A stretch of 14,352 nucleotides of DNA from an uncultured Erythrobacter sp. (lineage in GTDB: Bacteria > Pseudomonadota > Alphaproteobacteria > Sphingomonadales > Sphingomonadaceae), in assembly GCA_947258465.1 (NCBI GenBank), contig CAMYIQ010000246.1:1-14352 (forward strand). Reading direction: 5' to 3'. The notes below the pieces were generated by a model. It ran no database searches and was not told the DNA's origin. It saw only the letters and a list, made by a program, of their open reading frames with translations. This document shows positions 1-7,089 of the stretch, piece after piece (positions within the stretch are counted from its first letter, which is position 1; each line of letters opens with the position of its first letter). Both the position numbers and the translations under genes were made by a program.

Positions 1-1
1 A

Positions 2-2770
2 TCGCCGCGCTCGGTGACGAAGCTACCGTCGCTTTGCCAGCCGGTTGCCAAGGCGGCCTATCTTCGCACGGTACAGGATTGGGTCGTCGCACCGCTCATG
101 CGATCGGTTGATGGTGTTGCGGGCGTGGACTCCATCGGAGGTTTCGAGAAACAATATCTGGTTCAGCCCGATCCCGCGCGGTTGACCGGATATGGTCTGT
201 CCTTCGACGCGTTGATCAAGGCGCTCGAAGCGGCCAATCTGGCCGAAGGCGCCAATTTCGTCGAACGGTCCGGTGAAGCGTTGCTCGCCCGCGTCGATGC
301 GCGGCTCGGCAGTATCGAAGATATCGAAAACGCCGTCGTCGCAACTCGCGAAGGCGTTCCGATCCGGATCGGCGATGTCGCGACGGTCGCCATCGGCGGC
401 GATCTGAGAACCGGTGCTGCTTCGCTGAACGGCGATGAAGCCGTGGTCGGGACGGTTCTCATGCGGGCCGGGGAAAACAGCCGCACGGTTTCCGCTGGAG
501 CCGCCGAAAGACTTGAAGAAGTCCGATCCTCGCTTCCTGAGGGTGTGGCCGCCGAGATCGTGTACAACCGTTCCTCGCTGGTCGATGCGACGATTGCGAC
601 GGTCGAGAAGAACCTCGTCGAGGGTGCTCTTCTGGTCATTGCGGTGCTGTTCCTTCTGCTCGGCAATATCCGTGCCGCAATCATCGCGGCGCTGGTCATC
701 CCGGTTTCGATGCTGATGGCGGCAATCGGAATGAATCGCCTCGGCGTTTCGGGTAATCTGATGAGCCTGGGGGCGCTCGACTTCGGCCTGATCGTCGATG
801 GTGCTGTGATCATCGTTGAAAACAGCGTCGCCAGACTTGCCGCGCGGCAGCATCACGAAGGACGCTTGCTCACGCTCGGCGAACGCCTGGCTGAAACACG
901 GCTTGCCGCGCAGGAAATGATCAAACCGACCGTTTACGGACAAGCGATCATCCTGCTGGTATATGCCCCTCTGCTGACGTTCTCCGGCGTGGAGGGCAAA
1001 ACTTTCTCACCCATGGCGATCACGGTCATGCTGGCGCTCGCTTCGGCTTTCGTCCTGTCGCTTACCTTCGTACCGGCCATGATCGCCGTGCTTTTAAACA
1101 AGAAGATGACTGAAAAGGAGGTCAAGCCGATCCGCCTGGCGAAGGAACGCTATGGCCCGCTGCTGAGAAAAACGATTGCCCGGCCTTGGCCAGTGATCGC
1201 TGGCGGGGCGGGACTGTTCGTTCTGGCGGCTTTCGTTTTCACCCTGCTGGGGAGCGAGTTTACTCCGCAGCTCGACGAACGCGATATCGCCGTCCAGTCG
1301 CTCAGGATTCCGTCCACGTCGCTCGAACGGTCGCTTGCCATGCAACGCCAGGTGGAAGACCGGCTCGAGCAGTTCCCGCAAGTTGCGCTGGTGTTCTCAC
1401 GTACCGGAACGGCGGAGGTTGCGAGCGATCCGATGCCGCCCAACGCATCCGACGCCTACGTCATTCTGAAGCCACGCGAGGAATGGCCCGACCCGGATCT
1501 TCCGAAGGATGAGCTCGTTTCCGAAATGGAAAGCGCCCTCAATGGTCTGGTTGGCAACCTTTATGAATTCAGCCAACCGATCGAACTGCGCTTCAACGAG
1601 CTAATCGCTGGCGTGCGCGGCGATGTCGCGGTCAAAATTTATGGCGACGATCTCGCCGCCATGACCTCGACTGCCAACGAGGTTGCAGGTGTCCTGCGGG
1701 ACATCGAGGGCGCCGCTGACGTCAAGGTCCAGCAGGTGACAGGCTTCCCGACGCTCGACATCGTCTTCGATCGGCCGACGATCGCCCGATACGGCCTGAC
1801 CGTGGAAGATGTGGCTCAGTCGGTTGCCATAGCGCTTGGCGGCCGACCGGCGGGTCTCGTCTTCGAAGGTGATCGCAGATTCGACGTGATGGTGCGCCTC
1901 GCCGATGCGACACGCGATGACTTCGACCAGCTCGGGACGCTGCCGATATTGCTGCCCAATGGAGCGACCGTGCCTTTGCGCACTGTCGCCCAATTCCAGG
2001 TGGTCGACGGGCTGGCCGAAGTGCGCCGTGAACAGGGCCGCCGCCTTGTTATCGTCTCGGCCAATGTGCGCGAGCGCGATCTCGGCACCTTCGTCGAGGA
2101 AGCTCAGGAAGGAGTGCGCGATCGGGTCGAACTGCCTGCAGCCTCGTTCATCGAATGGGGCGGCCAGTACCAGAACCTGCAGGCGGCCCAGGGACGGCTT
2201 GCCCTGGTCGTGCCGCTGGCCTTTGCGGTGATCCTGCTGCTGCTCTACATGGCGCTTGGCGGATGGGTGCCGGCACTCGCCGTCTTCACCGCCATTCCAA
2301 TGGGCCTTGCGGGCGGGGTGTTCGCTCTGGCGCTGCGCGGCATGCCGTTCTCCGTTTCGGCGGCCGTGGGCTTCATCGCGCTGTCGGGAGTGGCGACACT
2401 CAATGGACTTGTGATGGTCACCGCGATCCGCCAACGCCTGGAGCAAGGTGTCGAACTCAGCAAAGCGGTTGTGGATGGTGCCTTGGCCCGGCTGCGACCG
2501 GTGCTGATGACTGCTCTCGTTGCGTCGCTCGGTTTCGTCCCGATGGCGATCGCCACGGGTACCGGGGCGGAAGTGCAAAGACCGCTGGCAACTGTCGTCA
2601 TTGGCGGGTTGATTACGGCAACTGCGCTCACACTTTTCGTTCTGCCCGCAATCGCGCGGCTCGTTCTGAACCGTTCGAACGACGGGCAGAGTTGGCGCAC
2701 AAGATGGCGGGACCGCCTGCGCCGGAACACCACACGAGCCGAGCAGCGTGAGCTGGGAGACATAGTTTAA
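2..2770 (+). CDS. czcA: CzcA-type heavy-metal RND efflux pump, 5' end outside the window
   Basis: Inner-membrane proton-driven pump of the HME-RND family, expected to export divalent cations (Zn/Cd/Co) with a periplasmic adaptor and an outer-membrane channel. The frame is open from base 2; a GTG at 14 is probably not the true start. Counting from that GTG, the TM4 motif DFGLIVDGAVIIVEN carries D256, D262 and E269. Their spacing matches D402, D408 and E415 of Cupriavidus CzcA, so about 140 N-terminal residues are missing. YLRTVQDWVV and the following IGGFEKQY are typical of the first periplasmic loop. Hydrophobic segments recur around 203-245, 305-365 and 395-412, with a final cluster near 735-885. 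The DFG/DGA/VEN form is the divalent-cation type and differs from the CusA in the same window. No adaptor or channel gene for it is visible; both may lie upstream. Exact substrate is inference. Confidence 0.93.
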   Translation, partial: SPRSVTKLPSLCQPVAKAAYLRTVQDWVVAPLMRSVDGVAGVDSIGGFEKQYLVQPDPARLTGYGLSFDALIKALEAANLAEGANFVERSGEALLARVDARLGSIEDIENAVVATREGVPIRIGDVATVAIGGDLRTGAASLNGDEAVVGTVLMRAGENSRTVSAGAAERLEEVRSSLPEGVAAEIVYNRSSLVDATIATVEKNLVEGALLVIAVLFLLLGNIRAAIIAALVIPVSMLMAAIGMNRLGVSGNLMSLGALDFGLIVDGAVIIVENSVARLAARQHHEGRLLTLGERLAETRLAAQEMIKPTVYGQAIILLVYAPLLTFSGVEGKTFSPMAITVMLALASAFVLSLTFVPAMIAVLLNKKMTEKEVKPIRLAKERYGPLLRKTIARPWPVIAGGAGLFVLAAFVFTLLGSEFTPQLDERDIAVQSLRIPSTSLERSLAMQRQVEDRLEQFPQVALVFSRTGTAEVASDPMPPNASDAYVILKPREEWPDPDLPKDELVSEMESALNGLVGNLYEFSQPIELRFNELIAGVRGDVAVKIYGDDLAAMTSTANEVAGVLRDIEGAADVKVQQVTGFPTLDIVFDRPTIARYGLTVEDVAQSVAIALGGRPAGLVFEGDRRFDVMVRLADATRDDFDQLGTLPILLPNGATVPLRTVAQFQVVDGLAEVRREQGRRLVIVSANVRERDLGTFVEEAQEGVRDRVELPAASFIEWGGQYQNLQAAQGRLALVVPLAFAVILLLLYMALGGWVPALAVFTAIPMGLAGGVFALALRGMPFSVSAAVGFIALSGVATLNGLVMVTAIRQRLEQGVELSKAVVDGALARLRPVLMTALVASLGFVPMAIATGTGAEVQRPLATVVIGGLITATALTLFVLPAIARLVLNRSNDGQSWRTRWRDRLRRNTTRAEQRELGDIV

Positions 2771-3012
2771 TGGCGCTCCTTGCTGGGCAGCTCATGCAGC
2801 ACATGGGTGACCGAAGGATGCGTTTCGGAGGAGTGGCCGTGCACAGCGGCCACTCCGCCCGCCTGTCTTCTTTTGATCGCATCGCGGTGGATTGGAAGGA
2901 CGGAGTGAACCAGCTCAATCGTTCTTTGTGTCGGACCAACGAGGAAATTCTTACGCCCTCACCGCGTTATGCGGCAGGAAAAGGCGTGAGGATCGCAAAG
3001 GAGCCTTCATGA
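2770..3012 (+). CDS. doubtful 80-aa ORF between the pump and the CDF-like gene
   Basis: This ORF starts inside the pump's stop (TAATG) and ends inside the next gene's start (ATGA), which is the geometry of translational coupling. A GGGAG lies 10 nt before the ATG. Against it: the protein shows no recognisable motif, no signal peptide and no membrane segment, and the segment contains a perfect 10-bp inverted repeat (2830-2856). The downstream gene also has its own strong ribosome site. I favour a non-coding spacer and list it only because both ends overlap neighbours. Confidence 0.2.
   Translation: MALLAGQLMQHMGDRRMRFGGVAVHSGHSARLSSFDRIAVDWKDGVNQLNRSLCRTNEEILTPSPRYAAGKGVRIAKEPS
2830..2856. 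repeat. perfect inverted repeat after the pump gene
   Basis: GGAGTGGCCG (2830-2839) and CGGCCACTCC (2847-2856) are exact reverse complements around a 7-nt loop. The hairpin lies 60 nt after the pump stop. A T-rich run (TCTTCTTTT) starts only about 11 nt further on, so it is not a classic intrinsic terminator. It could be a weak terminator, an mRNA-stabilising end or an operator. Confidence 0.5.
2997..3003 (+). promoter_or_regulatory. ribosome binding site fixing the CDF-like gene start
   Basis: AAAGGAG lies 5 nt before the ATG at 3009. It decides for this start over an in-frame ATG at 2892, which has no such site and would add an unconserved-looking N-terminal tail. Confidence 0.8.
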
Positions 3013-3638
3013 GCGGCGAAGGGGAAATCAGGCTGGATACGGCGAAAAGGCGCGGAACACTCTGGGTGGTACTGTGGCTTAACGTCGCCATCGCCATCGG
3101 GTTCTTCGCGGTCGGCTATCTTGCCGATTCCAACGCGCTGCTTGCGAACGGCCTCGACAATTCCTCCGATGCGCTTGTTTATGCGCTCAGCCTGTTGGCG
3201 CTCGCCCGCCCGCGCCGATGGAAGCGGGGAGCCGCGCGCTTTTCGGGAATCATGCTGCTGGTCTTTGCGGCAGGCGTCATCATCGATGCCATCAGGCGTT
3301 TCGTGGACGGGTCGGATCCCGCTGGCATGATGATGTTGGCGATGGCGGCTGTCGCAGCGGTGGTCAATCTGGTCTGTCTCCGCCTGTTACAGAACATGGA
3401 AGGCAAGGATGTGAACTTGCGCGCGGCCACGACCTTCAGTTTCAACGATTTCATTTCCAATGGTGGCATCATCATCGCTGCGATCATCGTGATGCTGACG
3501 GGTGCGAACTGGCCGGATCTCGTCGTCGGCATCGCGGTGGCCGGGATCGCGATCTATGGGGGTATCGACATCTTGCGCGATGCTCACATGGATAGTCATG
3601 ACGAGCGCGGGACGGTGCATGGCGAGGAACGCGAATGA
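3009..3638 (+). CDS. CDF-like cation transporter lacking the cytoplasmic domain
   Basis: A 209-aa membrane protein of the cation diffusion facilitator superfamily, made almost entirely of the transmembrane domain. It aligns without gaps to the CzcD-type protein encoded downstream over two metal-site helices. In TM2 the usual H-x3-D is D50-x3-D54, like the D-x3-D of the YiiP branch. In TM5, where H-x3-D is expected (H160/D164 in the neighbour), it has F143-x3-D147, so one ligand of the transport site is replaced by Phe. The sequence ends soon after TM6 with a short acidic tail (DAHMDSHDER...), so the ~80-residue cytoplasmic dimerisation domain is absent. The start is set by AAAGGAG at 2997. 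It lies between two divalent-metal exporters. It may transport with altered selectivity, or act as a helper subunit; function is inferred from fold and context only. Confidence 0.85.
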   Translation: MSGEGEIRLDTAKRRGTLWVVLWLNVAIAIGFFAVGYLADSNALLANGLDNSSDALVYALSLLALARPRRWKRGAARFSGIMLLVFAAGVIIDAIRRFVDGSDPAGMMMLAMAAVAAVVNLVCLRLLQNMEGKDVNLRAATTFSFNDFISNGGIIIAAIIVMLTGANWPDLVVGIAVAGIAIYGGIDILRDAHMDSHDERGTVHGEERE

Positions 3639-3659
3639 TAGCGTTCCACAGAGACATGG

Positions 3660-3694
3660 GACCGGGGATATGTCCTGGAATCCTGACCCCGGTC
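3660..3694. repeat. inverted repeat in the leader of the CzcD-type gene
   Basis: GACCGGGG (3660-3667) and CCCCGGTC (3687-3694) pair perfectly around a 19-nt loop. A smaller one, GGCCA (3704-3708) with TGGCC (3715-3719), follows. Both lie in the 142-nt gap between the two CDF genes. There is no T-run after either, so they look more like leader structure or a regulator site than a terminator. Confidence 0.45.
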
Positions 3695-3780
3695 GCGCTT
3701 GTAGGCCAAGGGAATGGCCCCGGATTAGCTCGCGCGCAATTGCGTGGCTATCGAAGCGATAACACGAATAGGGGAGTGCA

Positions 3781-4743
3781 ATGATGGCGCAGTCGGGTGG
3801 GCACACAGGGCACAGTCATGGAGAGGAACAACTCAGCGATCGTCAGTTGGTTCTCGCAGTAGCGATCAATGTCCTTTTGACATTGGCCCAGATCATCGGT
3901 GGTATCGTGTCCGGCTCGCTCGCGCTCATAGCGGACGCATTGCACAATTTCAGCGATGCGGCTTCACTCGGGCTGGCCTGGTTCGCGCGCCGGATAGGTC
4001 GGCGCCCCGCCGACAAGCTTATGACCTTTGGCTATGCGCAGGGCGAGGTCGTCGCAGCGCTAATCAACCTGACGACTCTGCTCATCATCGGTTTTTATCT
4101 GATCGTCGAGGCGATCAACCGGTTTGCCGATCCGCAGCCCGTCGAAGGTTGGACGGTGATCGCTGTCGCCGGTGTTGCTCTTGTCATCGATCTTGTCACC
4201 GCCTTCATCGTCTATCGCGGCGCGCATGAAAGCATAAACATGAAAGCCGCTTTCCTGCATAATGTCTCGGACGCCCTGGCCTCGGTGGGCGTGATCGTCG
4301 CCGGGATTCTCATTCTCCTGTATGATCTCTACGTCGCCGATCTGGTGATTACGCTGGTTATTGCAGGTTACGTTATCTGGCAGGGCATCACGCTCCTGCC
4401 CCGGACCGTACGATTGCTGATGGGCGCAGTGCCGGATGAGTTGGAGTTCGACCGCATCGTCGAATTCCTCGAAGGTCAGCAGGGTGTCGAGAGCGTCCAT
4501 CACGTTCATATCTGGAACCTGGGCGAACATCATCGCGCCCTCGAAACGCATATCGTCCCGTCGTTTGATTCGCTCGCTGCCTTCGAGGAGCTGAAGCTAT
4601 CGCTCCGCGCCCGTCTCACGCAGCGTTTCGGCATTGCGCATGCCACGTTCGAAGCATGTCTGGCGCGCGATTGCGAAGATGCGCTGGTGGTCGACCATCG
4701 AGCGGGGCGCCAGCGAACCGATCATGGGGCGCGCGGGCCTTAG
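3781..4743 (+). CDS. czcD: CzcD-type cation diffusion facilitator (Zn2+/Cd2+/Co2+ : H+ antiporter)
   Basis: Inner-membrane antiporter expected to move Zn2+ and similar ions from cytoplasm to periplasm. At 320 aa it has full family length. The N-terminus has a short His-rich stretch (HTGHSHG). Six membrane segments follow, with H55-x3-D59 in TM2 (DALHNFSD) and H160-x3-D164 in TM5 (HNVSD), the tetrahedral site of the CzcD/ZitB group. From about residue 210 comes the cytoplasmic metal-binding and dimer domain, with HHVHIWNLGEHH near 240-251. The tail carries two cysteines (ACLARDC). AGGGGAG at 3770-3776 serves either of two adjacent ATGs; the second (3784) has the better 7-nt spacing. Cation exported by this CDF could then be captured by the CzcA-type pump from the periplasm. 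The symbol follows family resemblance; metal preference is inference. Confidence 0.93.
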   Translation: MMAQSGGHTGHSHGEEQLSDRQLVLAVAINVLLTLAQIIGGIVSGSLALIADALHNFSDAASLGLAWFARRIGRRPADKLMTFGYAQGEVVAALINLTTLLIIGFYLIVEAINRFADPQPVEGWTVIAVAGVALVIDLVTAFIVYRGAHESINMKAAFLHNVSDALASVGVIVAGILILLYDLYVADLVITLVIAGYVIWQGITLLPRTVRLLMGAVPDELEFDRIVEFLEGQQGVESVHHVHIWNLGEHHRALETHIVPSFDSLAAFEELKLSLRARLTQRFGIAHATFEACLARDCEDALVVDHRAGRQRTDHGARGP

Positions 4744-4791
4744 GGTGAACGGTTTTGGCTGCTGAATCTCCCGAGGAACCGCATTTGGGGA

Positions 4792-6306
4792 TCAGACGAC
4801 CACGAACTGGCCCATCATGCCCGCGTCCTCGTGCTCGAGGATATGACAATGATACATATAGGGCAGATCGGGATCGGTGTGCTCCTCGAAGCGGAGCAGC
4901 AGGCGGACCTGTTCTCGCGAATTGACGATCACCGTGTCCTTGAAGCCCGTTTCCAACGGCGGAGGCGCTTTGCCATCGCGGTCGAGCACCCGGAACTGCA
5001 CATTATGGATGTGGAAGGGGTGGGCCATCATCGAAGCGTTCACGATCTCCCATATCTCCCATTGTCCAACGGGTATGCGCGCATTGACGACGTTCATATC
5101 CATGGATGCGCCGTTGATCGACATGCGCCGTCCCATCATGCCCATATCCAGCACGAAACGCCGCCTCCGGACGGCAAGCGACGGATCGGGCGCGGGCAGG
5201 GGCGCCAACTGCGCAGGCAGGCGCGTTGCCTTGAAAGAGCCTGTCGGTCGTAGGTCGAGAATGGGGACCACATCGCCGCCGCGATCCTCCCGGCGCCCCA
5301 TCATGCCCCGCCTGCGGCCGCCCATCATACCCATGGCGTTGCGCGGGCTGCGGGCCACCAGCCGCAGCGGGCGCCCATCGGAAAGATCGATGACGACCTG
5401 CGCGCGTTCCCCGGGGGCGAGCATGAGCGAACGCACGGAATGCGGCGACGCCAGCAATCCGCCATCGCTCGCGACGAGTTGCATCGACCGGTTTCCTTCG
5501 AGCGCAAAGTCGTAAAACCGGGCATTCGATCCGTTGAGAATGCGCAGCCGCACTTGTCCGGTGCGCGTTTCGAACAGTGCGTTGCGGGTGCCGTTGACAT
5601 AGACGGCATCGCCTTGAACGCCCATCATCCGGGTGTGCATGTTCAGCGGATAGAGTATCCGGCCCGAACCGTCGATTATCCGGTCCTGGACGATCACCGG
5701 AATGTCGTCGACACCGTATTCGCTTGGCAGGTCGAGGCGTTCTTCTTCCTCGTCGCGGACGTATATCGGCGCGGCGAGGCCGGCATAGACCTGCGGCCCC
5801 GACCGGCCATGCACGTGCGAATGGCACCAATAGAGCGAGGCGCGCTGGCGAACTTCGTATGACGGGCTCCAGCGCTCGCCCGGACGGATCACTTGATGAG
5901 GCCCCCCATCGGCGGCGGCAGGAAGTTCGAAGCCGTGCCAATGGAGGGTGACGTCTTCGCTCAGTTCGTTGTCGATGTGAAAGCGCACGCGCTCACCGCG
6001 GCGCATGTCCAGCGTAGGCCCCAGATAGGGCGCCTCGATACCGATAGTTTGCGAAGCTGTACCCGGGACGAACTCTTTTTCACCCGCAGTTACGGACAGG
6101 CGAAAGGTTCGCTCACCCTGCTCGATCCTGCCGGTGTTCAAGGGTGGGATGGCGAGCGGATTACTCTCGTCCGAACCATCGAGCATTACTGCATTGCGTA
6201 CCTGGCAGCCGGCGAGCGGGAGAGCGGTCGATCCGAACGCTGCAAGGCCGATACCCCCGACCAGCTTGCGCCGATCGATAAGGAATGGCTTTTCCCTGCC
6301 GTTCAT
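4792..6306 (-). CDS. cueO: CueO-like multicopper oxidase (cuprous oxidase)
   Basis: Exported multicopper oxidase predicted to oxidise toxic Cu+ to Cu2+ with reduction of O2 to water. At 504 aa it is close to E. coli CueO (516) and shorter than PcoA/CopA oxidases. All four copper motifs are present: HWHG (H122, H124), WCHSHVHG (H162, H164), HPFHIH (H429, H432, H434) and HCHILEHEDAGMM (H486, C487, H488, H492, M497). C487/H492/M497 plus H429 form the type 1 site. Met-rich stretches at 324-336 (AMGMMGGRRRGMM) and 388-404 resemble the Met-rich copper-binding insert of CueO. The N-terminus combines a twin-arginine motif (R12-R13-K-L) with a lipobox LAGC (C34), predicting a Tat-exported lipoprotein. 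Gln at +2 would favour the outer membrane by the enterobacterial rule. GAGGGAG lies 10 nt before the ATG. It follows the CusF-like gene by 52 nt and is the last gene of the copper block. Confidence 0.95.
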   Translation of the reverse strand: MNGREKPFLIDRRKLVGGIGLAAFGSTALPLAGCQVRNAVMLDGSDESNPLAIPPLNTGRIEQGERTFRLSVTAGEKEFVPGTASQTIGIEAPYLGPTLDMRRGERVRFHIDNELSEDVTLHWHGFELPAAADGGPHQVIRPGERWSPSYEVRQRASLYWCHSHVHGRSGPQVYAGLAAPIYVRDEEEERLDLPSEYGVDDIPVIVQDRIIDGSGRILYPLNMHTRMMGVQGDAVYVNGTRNALFETRTGQVRLRILNGSNARFYDFALEGNRSMQLVASDGGLLASPHSVRSLMLAPGERAQVVIDLSDGRPLRLVARSPRNAMGMMGGRRRGMMGRREDRGGDVVPILDLRPTGSFKATRLPAQLAPLPAPDPSLAVRRRRFVLDMGMMGRRMSINGASMDMNVVNARIPVGQWEIWEIVNASMMAHPFHIHNVQFRVLDRDGKAPPPLETGFKDTVIVNSREQVRLLLRFEEHTDPDLPYMYHCHILEHEDAGMMGQFVVV

Positions 6307-6358
6307 CTTCGTACCGCTCCCTCGCTAGAGTATTGGCCTCCGGTGCTCTCCCGCTACC

Positions 6359-6772
6359 TTATTGGGGGGCAATGGAAGTGATGTTGCTGCCTTGAGGGCC
6401 GGTGGTAAACTCGAAGGCCACGGCGTCGCCCACGCTGACCTGCTCGCGCAATTGCTTGTCGGCCTCGAAGCTCATGGTCATCGCGGGCCAGTCGATCGCG
6501 GGGACCGGGCCATGCTTGATGGTGATCGTACCCGCTTCCGGATCGATCGCGGTTACCGTGCCTTCGGCGCGAGCATCATGCATCGCATCGGTGTCCCCCA
6601 TCATGGGCATATCGTCTGACATAGGCATGTCGCCTGACATGGGCATTCCATCGCCGCCGGGCATGGAATTGCCCATCATCGTCTCTGCCGACTCTGGCGT
6701 TTCCTGGGCGCTGTCGCACGCCGCAAGGGCAAATGGGGCAGCCAGCAGGCCAAGATAGGTTGCTACACGCAT
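6359..6772 (-). CDS. cusF: CusF-like Cu+/Ag+ chaperone, Met-rich lipoprotein
   Basis: A 137-aa periplasmic metal chaperone expected to bind Cu+ or Ag+ and hand it to the CusCBA pump. The signal peptide ends in lipobox LAAC (C19); Asp at +2 would keep it in the inner membrane by the enterobacterial rule. Residues ~31-66 are a Met/Asp linker with a repeated (G/D)DMPM unit (GDMPMSDDMPMMGD). The CusF domain occupies ~68-137 and carries H87, W95, M98 and M100 (H-x7-W-P-A-M-T-M), the same spacing as H36/W44/M47/M49 of E. coli CusF. I chose the start at 6772 because AAGGAG lies 7 nt upstream and a signal peptide begins there; an in-frame ATG at 6913 would add a 47-residue tail with no signal. E. coli CusF is soluble and lacks the Met linker, so this version is membrane-tethered. 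The CusF domain is repeated at the end of CusB. Confidence 0.92.
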   Translation of the reverse strand: MRVATYLGLLAAPFALAACDSAQETPESAETMMGNSMPGGDGMPMSGDMPMSDDMPMMGDTDAMHDARAEGTVTAIDPEAGTITIKHGPVPAIDWPAMTMSFEADKQLREQVSVGDAVAFEFTTGPQGSNITSIAPQ

Positions 6773-6963
6773 TCGATGTCTCCTTAAGGGTATCTCGGCG
6801 TTCAAAACCGGGTGCCGTGACAAATATGAACGCCCCGGAGCGGGGTTATCGGCCGAAGCGAACGGCGGCACGATGCGTTCGATTGTTACTGGCTCCGTGC
6901 CGTTCATTGTCATGGGCTCCGCCCCGGCAGATCGTTTGGGCTTTGCTCAGCTGAGGCGGATTG

Positions 6964-7001
6964 CCGGCCTTCGTCATCGGATTAGAAATGACGAAGGCCG
7001 G
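6964..7001. repeat. perfect 14-bp inverted repeat, terminator-like hairpin
   Basis: CCGGCCTTCGTCAT (6964-6977) and ATGACGAAGGCCGG (6988-7001) are exact reverse complements with a 10-nt loop. The stem is GC-rich at its base. There is no T-run on either strand just outside it, so if it terminates transcription it is not a canonical intrinsic terminator. Confidence 0.65.
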
Positions 7002-7005
7002 GGTT

Positions 7006-7052
7006 GCATCCGGGCGATTCAGGGGGACTGCGTAATGCAATCGTCCGGATGC
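7006..7052. repeat. second long inverted repeat, 14-bp stem with one G-U pair
   Basis: GCATCCGGGCGATT (7006-7019) pairs with AATCGTCCGGATGC (7039-7052); the single mismatch is a wobble in RNA. The loop is 19 nt. It begins 38 nt after the stop of the Met/His-rich gene and only 4 nt from the neighbouring hairpin. No T-run follows it. Confidence 0.6.
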
Positions 7053-7089
7053 TTGGGTGTGGAACAAGGCGCCATTGATGAAGGGGCGA

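Larger units (their letters stand above)
6773..7089. other. 317-bp intergenic region with several inverted repeats
   Basis: No convincing gene is present. ORFs here run straight through palindromes and have no ribosome site. From right to left it holds two adjacent long inverted repeats (7006-7052 and 6964-7001) after the Met/His-rich gene. Nearer cusF is GGCGTTCA (6797-6804) pairing with TGAACGCC (6827-6834). The cusF ribosome site is CTCCTTAA on the + strand at about 6780-6787. I cannot identify a confident -35/-10 pair or a CueR/CusR box. It may hold a terminator or attenuator plus the promoter for cusF-cueO. Confidence 0.6.

Noticed and set aside
1..60. Possible frameshift at the start of the CzcA-type gene, since frame 1 is also open for the first codons
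   Set aside because: Too little sequence lies before the conserved YLRTVQDW to judge; the chosen frame is open to the edge and needs no frameshift.
1601..2578. Long - strand ORF (325 codons) opposite the CzcA-type pump, and a similar one at 23-943
   Set aside because: Both are antisense shadows of a clear RND frame; their products are His/Arg/Asp-rich and featureless.
2767..2958. Open - strand frame ending in a His-rich peptide (HSSETHPSVTHVLHELPSKERH region) opposite the pump-CDF spacer
   Set aside because: It has no ATG, no ribosome site and no upstream extension past a stop at 2959-2961; the strand disagrees with all neighbours. A gene remnant is possible but unsupported.
4744..4791. Possible bidirectional terminator between the converging blocks
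   Set aside because: Only a 5-bp inverted repeat (CGGTT/AACCG) with a 22-nt loop and no flanking T-run; too weak to call.
6846..7067. 73-codon - strand ORF in the cusF upstream gap
   Set aside because: It runs through both long inverted repeats, lacks a ribosome site, and its product has no coding character.
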